Origin: Methanomicrobiales archaeon
Lineage (GTDB): Archaea; Halobacteriota; Methanomicrobia; Methanomicrobiales; JACTUA01
Reading direction: 5' to 3'
Assembly: GCA_028678905.1 (NCBI GenBank)
Contig: JAJRCO010000258.1
Span: 1 to 16,021, forward strand
Length of the DNA stretch: 16,021 nucleotides
The notes under the pieces were generated by a model that ran no database searches, was not told the origin of the DNA, and saw only the letters and a list, made by a program, of their open reading frames with translations. Position numbers and translations under genes: made by a program. Shown here in pieces: positions 12,423-16,021 of this stretch (position 1 is the first letter of the stretch; the number at the start of each line of letters is the position of its first letter).

Positions 12423-13013
12423 CTATCGGTTCCTCGGCATGGCTACGATTTCGCGCACCTGCAGGTCAAAGAAGGAGGAGGTGTGCGAGGGCCGGATCAC
12501 ACAGACCGTATCGGCACCGCTCATGGTGCCCCCCACCGCGATCACCTCTTCGGACGGCGACAGGATCCCCTGGTCGGTGGCGATGAGCACGCACTCGACC
12601 GCGACCTTCAGTCCGGGCGCAACCACTCTGCGCAGCGCTTCGGCGATCGCCTCGGTGCGGGATCCACCTCCCACCCCGGCGGAGCGGGAGAGCGCCCGCT
12701 CCAGGCCGGAAAGGGCGTGGGTGCCGGTGGCGATGCGGACCCCTGCTCTCCGCAGCATCTCCTCGTTTCGGGGGTCAAATTCCCAGACCCCGGGTTCTGA
12801 GAATCCGACCGCATGGCTCACCACCACCAGATAGAGTCCGGTCCCGTCTATCCGCTGCAGAAACTTACGGGCGGTGGTGCCGGTTGTACTCGCCACCACG
12901 ATGGTACGCACCCCGAGTTCCTGGGCCCGCTCCACGGCACAGCGGACACAATCCTCGGTATTCTGCGCACCGGGAGCATCGAAGTAATATATATTTTTCA
13001 TCGTGTAACTCAT
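12423..13013 (-). CDS. Pyruvate-kinase C-terminal-like (alpha/beta domain) protein, 196 residues
   Basis: The product is a single alpha/beta domain like the C-terminal domain of pyruvate kinase, without the catalytic barrel. It starts MSYTMKNIYYFDAPGAQNTE, followed by TIVVASTTGTTARKFL (~38-52, the PK C-domain-like sensing strand-loop), LYLVVVSHAVGFSEPGVWEF and RIATGTHALSGLERAL. Later conserved-looking segments are VECVLIATDQGIL and IAVGGTMSGADTVCVIRPSH. Stand-alone members occur in methanogens; their substrate is not established, and no kinase active site is visible. Two starts are possible, 13013 and 13001; 13013 is preferred from its distance to the TATA-like box. A TATA-like CATCTTAAAATGG (13038-13050 on minus) lies ~30 bases upstream. 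It is followed, after one base, by a membrane protein, and is divergent from the GTPase. Confidence 0.8.
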   Translation of the reverse strand: MSYTMKNIYYFDAPGAQNTEDCVRCAVERAQELGVRTIVVASTTGTTARKFLQRIDGTGLYLVVVSHAVGFSEPGVWEFDPRNEEMLRRAGVRIATGTHALSGLERALSRSAGVGGGSRTEAIAEALRRVVAPGLKVAVECVLIATDQGILSPSEEVIAVGGTMSGADTVCVIRPSHTSSFFDLQVREIVAMPRNR

Positions 13014-13037
13014 GATCTTTAGTACTTGGGTGCGGAA

Positions 13038-13050
13038 CCATTTTAAGATG
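13038..13050 (-). promoter_or_regulatory. TATA-like box of the kinase-like/membrane protein operon
   Basis: CATCTTAAAATGG on the minus strand is ~31 bases before the ATG at 13013. The gap between the divergent starts is only 45 bases, so this box overlaps the upstream region of the GTPase gene on the other strand. Confidence 0.4.
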
Positions 13051-13054
13051 AGGT
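13050..13054 (+). promoter_or_regulatory. Ribosome-binding site of the GTPase gene
   Basis: GAGGT lies 4 bases before the ATG at 13059 and supports this start. It shares DNA with the divergent TATA-like box on the minus strand. Confidence 0.55.
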
Positions 13055-13058
13055 AGTT

Positions 13059-14228
13059 ATGATCACGGTGGCACTTGCGGGAAAACCCAACTGCGGGAAA
13101 TCGACCTTTTTTAAGGCAGCGACCATGGCCAATGTGGAGATCGCGAACTATCCGTTCACCACCATCGATGCGAACCACGGGGTCGCCTATGTGCGGACCA
13201 CCTGCCCCTGCCAGGAGCTGAAAGTCTCCTGCGGCCAGTGCCAGAACGGGGTCCGTTTTGTACCGGTGGGCATGATCGATGTGGCCGGCCTGGTCCCGGA
13301 TGCACACAAGGGAAGAGGATTGGGGAACCAGTTCCTGGATCATTTACGGGCCGCGGACGGGATTATCCACGTCGTGGACGCGAGTGGAGGCACCGATGCG
13401 GAGGGCAATCCCGTACCGGTGGGGACTCACGATCCCCAGGAGGACATCCGCTTCCTGTTCACCGAGATGACCATGTGGCTGTACGGGATCGTAGAAAAGC
13501 ACTGGGCGAAGATCCAGCGGACCGCCCAGACCGGCAACTTCTCGCCTGCGGCGGGGATCGCGGAGGTCTTCGCCGGACTGGGGATCACCCTGGAGCACGT
13601 CCACCAGGCAGAGCAGGAGAGTGGAGCGAACCTGCGGAAAGCCTCGGATAGCGATCTGATCTCGTTCTGCGGCCACCTGCTCCGGGTCGCAAAACCCCTT
13701 ATCCTCGTAGGAAACAAGGTGGACCTTGCCCCGGCCGCCCTCCTCGAGAAGCTCCGCTGCGAACCGATCACCTTCGCCAGTGCGGCGGCGGAACTGGCCC
13801 TGCGCACGGCCGCAGGGAACCATCTGATCACCTACCTCCCGGGGGATACTTCCTTCACCGTCCTGAAACCCGAGGCGCTCAGCGGGCCCCAGAAGGCGGG
13901 ACTGGCCAGGATCGCCGAATTCATGCAGACGAACGGAGGAACCGGCGTCCAGACCGCGATCAACCGTGCGGTGCTCGACACACTCGACCTGATCATCGTC
14001 TACCCGGTGGAGGACGAAAACAAGTTCTCCGACCGGCAGGGGCGCGTGCTCCCGGATGCCTTCCTGATGAAGCGGGGATCCACCCCCCGTGATCTCGCCC
14101 ACCGGGTGCACACCGACATCGGAAAGGGATTCCTCTACGCGGTCGACGCCCGCACCAAGATGCGGATCAAGGAGAGCTACCAGCTGAAGCAGGGAGATAT
14201 CATCAAAATTGTGAGCACCGCGAAATAG
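13059..14228 (+). CDS. Obg/YchF-family GTPase with TGS domain, 389 residues
   Basis: This is a TRAFAC-class, translation-linked NTPase. G1 is GKPNCGKST (8-16), with switch I Thr around 34-35 (NYPFTTID), G3 DVAGL (74-78), G4 NKVD (219-222) and a G5-like SAAA (241-244). The C-terminal part (~307-389) is a TGS domain, ending RIKESYQLKQGDIIKIVS. Bacterial YchF has N-x-x-E at G4 and uses ATP; here NKVD is the GTP-type form, as in archaeal members and Drg-like proteins. A Cys cluster, CPCQELKVSCGQC (49-61), lies between switch I and G3 and could bind zinc; equivalent Cys are known in archaeal homologs. Residues ~115-200 form the helical insert. The start has a Shine-Dalgarno (13050-13054). A T-rich terminator follows near 14258-14270. 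Confidence 0.9.
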   Translation: MITVALAGKPNCGKSTFFKAATMANVEIANYPFTTIDANHGVAYVRTTCPCQELKVSCGQCQNGVRFVPVGMIDVAGLVPDAHKGRGLGNQFLDHLRAADGIIHVVDASGGTDAEGNPVPVGTHDPQEDIRFLFTEMTMWLYGIVEKHWAKIQRTAQTGNFSPAAGIAEVFAGLGITLEHVHQAEQESGANLRKASDSDLISFCGHLLRVAKPLILVGNKVDLAPAALLEKLRCEPITFASAAAELALRTAAGNHLITYLPGDTSFTVLKPEALSGPQKAGLARIAEFMQTNGGTGVQTAINRAVLDTLDLIIVYPVEDENKFSDRQGRVLPDAFLMKRGSTPRDLAHRVHTDIGKGFLYAVDARTKMRIKESYQLKQGDIIKIVSTAK

Positions 14229-14257
14229 AGCGGAAAGAAATTATCATACAGGTCCCA

Positions 14258-14270
14258 TTTTCTTTTCTCG
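14258..14270 (+). terminator. T-rich terminator after the GTPase gene
   Basis: ATTTTCTTTTCTC lies ~30 bases after the stop at 14226-14228 and fits an archaeal T-rich stop signal. The rest of 14271-14372 holds no recognised gene, though CCTGGTT (14344-14350) and AACCGGG (14359-14365) could form a 7-bp hairpin with one G-U at the kup 3' end. Confidence 0.45.
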
Positions 14271-14372
14271 GAGGGAACCGGATACCTCCTCTATGTTACG
14301 GGATGCAGTCTTTCGTTAACAGCCTCTGTGCTGGCGAGAAGGTCCTGGTTCTTTCACCAACCGGGCGGGGAA

Positions 14373-16021
14373 TTACATCTCGATGCGGGTCACCACACCG
14401 TGGAGCTTCTCCGGGGGGAGCTTGTAGAACTGCACGAACGTCGCCGAAAGACGCTTGATGATCGCGTAGATCCGCCAGATCGGATGGAGAGTCACGATGT
14501 CCTCCAGGCCGTAAAAGATGGTCTTTTCATCGATCCCCGCGTACTTTAACAGTTTCACGATATCGAAGACCTGCATATATCCGGCATTGATCTCGTACAG
14601 GCGCAATCCCGTCGCAAGCTTTTCTTTGAACTCACCGGTGATCCCGAATGGGTAATCCCGGATGTTGATAGAGATGATGATGTTGTCCTCGTAGATGATG
14701 TGGTTGTTGAACATAGTGAGGGCGATATAGGGGGGCAGGCGGTTCACGTCGCGGGCAAAATAGAGCGCGGTACCGGTGATCTTGTTCATACTGGTATAGA
14801 GTTCGTTATAGGTGCCCAGGAAGGCGTTCAGCGGCACCGGGCGCAGTACCTCATAGATCCTCTGCTGTCCCAGGGTGAAGATCATGATCACCGCAAAGGG
14901 AATAGAGGCGATGATCAGGGACCAGTACCCTCCGGCCGGGATCTTGGTGAAATTTGCGAATAAATAGAGCCATGTTACACCTGTGGCTAGTAGAGTGATT
15001 CCAATTTTGATAAATTCATGACGTTTGAAAAAAATCCAGATGATCATTACCCCTGTCACCGCCATGGTCCCCGTAACCGCAAGTCCGTATGCCGCGGCCA
15101 GTCGTGCCGATTCCTTGAATTCATACATGATGAACAGGACCGCAAACAACAGGAGCCAGTTGATGACGTCGATATAGATCTGGGACCGGAGCTCGGCTGA
15201 GGTGTAATCGATGCGCATGATAGGAAATATTCGGGTCATGATCCCCTGGTATACGATCGAGAAAAGCCCGCTGATCATCGCTTGGGAAGCGATCACCGTC
15301 GCCACGATGGAGAGGAGGAGGAAGGGGATGTACAGTATCTTTGCCTGTGAAAAGATCATCTCGAACAGTACTGTCCGTACTCCGGGATGGGTAAGAATGA
15401 ACGCTCCCTGGCCCAGATAATTGAGTACCAGGGCACCGAAGACAAGATACCAGGCATTGCGGATCGGCTCGCTTCCCAGGTGTCCCATGTCCGCGTACAG
15501 GGCCTCTCCACCAGTGGCGCATAAGATTACCGCAGACAGTACCACAAAGGAGCCGGCGATGCCGTTTGCGAAGAGGAACTGTATCCCCAGGAGCGGATTG
15601 AAAGCAATCAGGACCTGGGGAGCATAGACGAGGCCGCCAATCCCGGAGATTGCGAGTGCCAGGAACCAGACCACCATGATCGGTCCGAAGGCCCAGGCCA
15701 CCCGCTCTGTTCCCTTTCTCTGGAAGGCAAACAGACCGATTGCGATCACTGCCGCGATAAGAATCAATAAACCCCGTCCAGTATCTCCAAAACCGGGGAT
15801 GAGCAGAATGCCTTCCACTGCGGAGAGGATACTGATGGCCGGAGTAATCACTCCATCCCCTACGAAGAGGGAGATAGCGATAATTGACATAAAAAAAACG
15901 ATTGCCGAACTCTTTTTGGAGGAAAGAAGGGGAGTCAGGATCTCTCGGAGCACGATGGTTCCGCCCTCACCTTTTTTTCCCAGGCTCATGGCAAGCCAGG
16001 AGTACTGGACGGTGATCAGGA
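14373..16021 (-). CDS. kup: Kup-type potassium uptake transporter, N-terminus cut by the window edge
   Basis: Kup proteins import K+ across the cell membrane, driven by protons. The frame stays open to the right edge, where it reads ITVQYSWLAM, then GKKGEGGTIVL, matching the family's first conserved stretch (V-K-Y...E-G-G-x-x-x-L). So the visible part, about 548 codons, lacks only a short N-terminus. Then come LFVGDGVITPAISILSAVEG (the signature with the conserved Asp and Pro), GGEALYADMGHLG, NYLGQGAFILTHPG, and further helices. The final ~100 residues (~440-538) are soluble, as in other Kups. About eleven hydrophobic segments are visible. An in-frame ATG at 15989 falls inside the conserved region and is not a real start. 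The gene converges with the GTPase gene. Function is confident from the family; the transport kinetics are not. Confidence 0.93.
   Translation of the reverse strand, partial: LITVQYSWLAMSLGKKGEGGTIVLREILTPLLSSKKSSAIVFFMSIIAISLFVGDGVITPAISILSAVEGILLIPGFGDTGRGLLILIAAVIAIGLFAFQRKGTERVAWAFGPIMVVWFLALAISGIGGLVYAPQVLIAFNPLLGIQFLFANGIAGSFVVLSAVILCATGGEALYADMGHLGSEPIRNAWYLVFGALVLNYLGQGAFILTHPGVRTVLFEMIFSQAKILYIPFLLLSIVATVIASQAMISGLFSIVYQGIMTRIFPIMRIDYTSAELRSQIYIDVINWLLLFAVLFIMYEFKESARLAAAYGLAVTGTMAVTGVMIIWIFFKRHEFIKIGITLLATGVTWLYLFANFTKIPAGGYWSLIIASIPFAVIMIFTLGQQRIYEVLRPVPLNAFLGTYNELYTSMNKITGTALYFARDVNRLPPYIALTMFNNHIIYEDNIIISINIRDYPFGITGEFKEKLATGLRLYEINAGYMQVFDIVKLLKYAGIDEKTIFYGLEDIVTLHPIWRIYAIIKRLSATFVQFYKLPPEKLHGVVTRIEM

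Noticed and set aside
1..16021. CRISPR array, insertion sequence or phage remnant
   Set aside because: No regularly spaced repeats, transposase, integrase or phage structural motifs were seen.

Overview
The window reads as chromosome of a methanogenic archaeon, most likely of the order Methanomicrobiales (the genus cannot be settled from sequence alone). The main reasons are a tRNA-Tyr gene with an intron at the archaeal 37/38 site, a methanofuran-biosynthesis enzyme (MfnB), an archaeal-type valyl-tRNA synthetase, a DUF92 membrane protein, a methanogen-type HisA/HisF relative, and many TATA boxes about 25-30 bases before start codons (leaderless mRNAs). Base composition is moderately GC-rich, with one strongly AT-rich island near 1040-1200. 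No transposase, integrase, CRISPR array or phage gene was seen; this is mainly core, housekeeping sequence. Layout: (1) 1-120, minus: N-terminus of an isopropylmalate/citramalate/homocitrate synthase, apparently frameshifted by one G in a GGGG run. (2) 239-436, plus: tRNA-Tyr (intron) and tRNA-Asp, then a 59-residue membrane protein at 642-821. (3) 822-1633: 812 bases with no convincing protein gene. Two AT-rich promoters fire outward from 1040-1200. One would drive a minus-strand structured RNA (about 1031 to 911), the other a plus-strand structured leader (about 1203 to 1575) ahead of a HEAT-repeat gene (1634-2137). (4) 2204-5405, minus: Hsp20-like protein and its overlapping wHTH regulator, then guaB and mfnB as a second tight pair. 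(5) 5543-7513, plus: second HEAT-repeat gene, then a HisA-like gene overlapping tmk. (6) 7470-10064, minus: valS, whose 3' end overlaps tmk by 44 bases. (7) 10207-11409, plus: DUF92 membrane protein. (8) 11594-13013, minus: stand-alone pyruvate-kinase-C-terminal-like protein and a six-helix membrane protein, divergent from (9) 13059-14228, plus: Obg/YchF-type GTPase. (10) 14373-16021, minus: Kup-type potassium transporter, cut by the right edge. How the genes fit together: most are basic metabolism and translation. These are purine (guaB) and thymidylate (tmk) nucleotide synthesis, methanofuran (mfnB), branched-chain or coenzyme-B precursor synthesis (the synthase at the left edge), tRNA supply and charging (tRNA-Tyr, tRNA-Asp, valS), a ribosome-linked GTPase, potassium uptake and possibly isoprenoid recycling (DUF92). 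The least explained parts are regulatory and non-coding: the RNA-like pair at 911-1575, a perfect palindrome in the valS promoter, a tandem 14-bp repeat before the HisA-like gene, and stacked hairpins between two convergent genes at 11465-11570.
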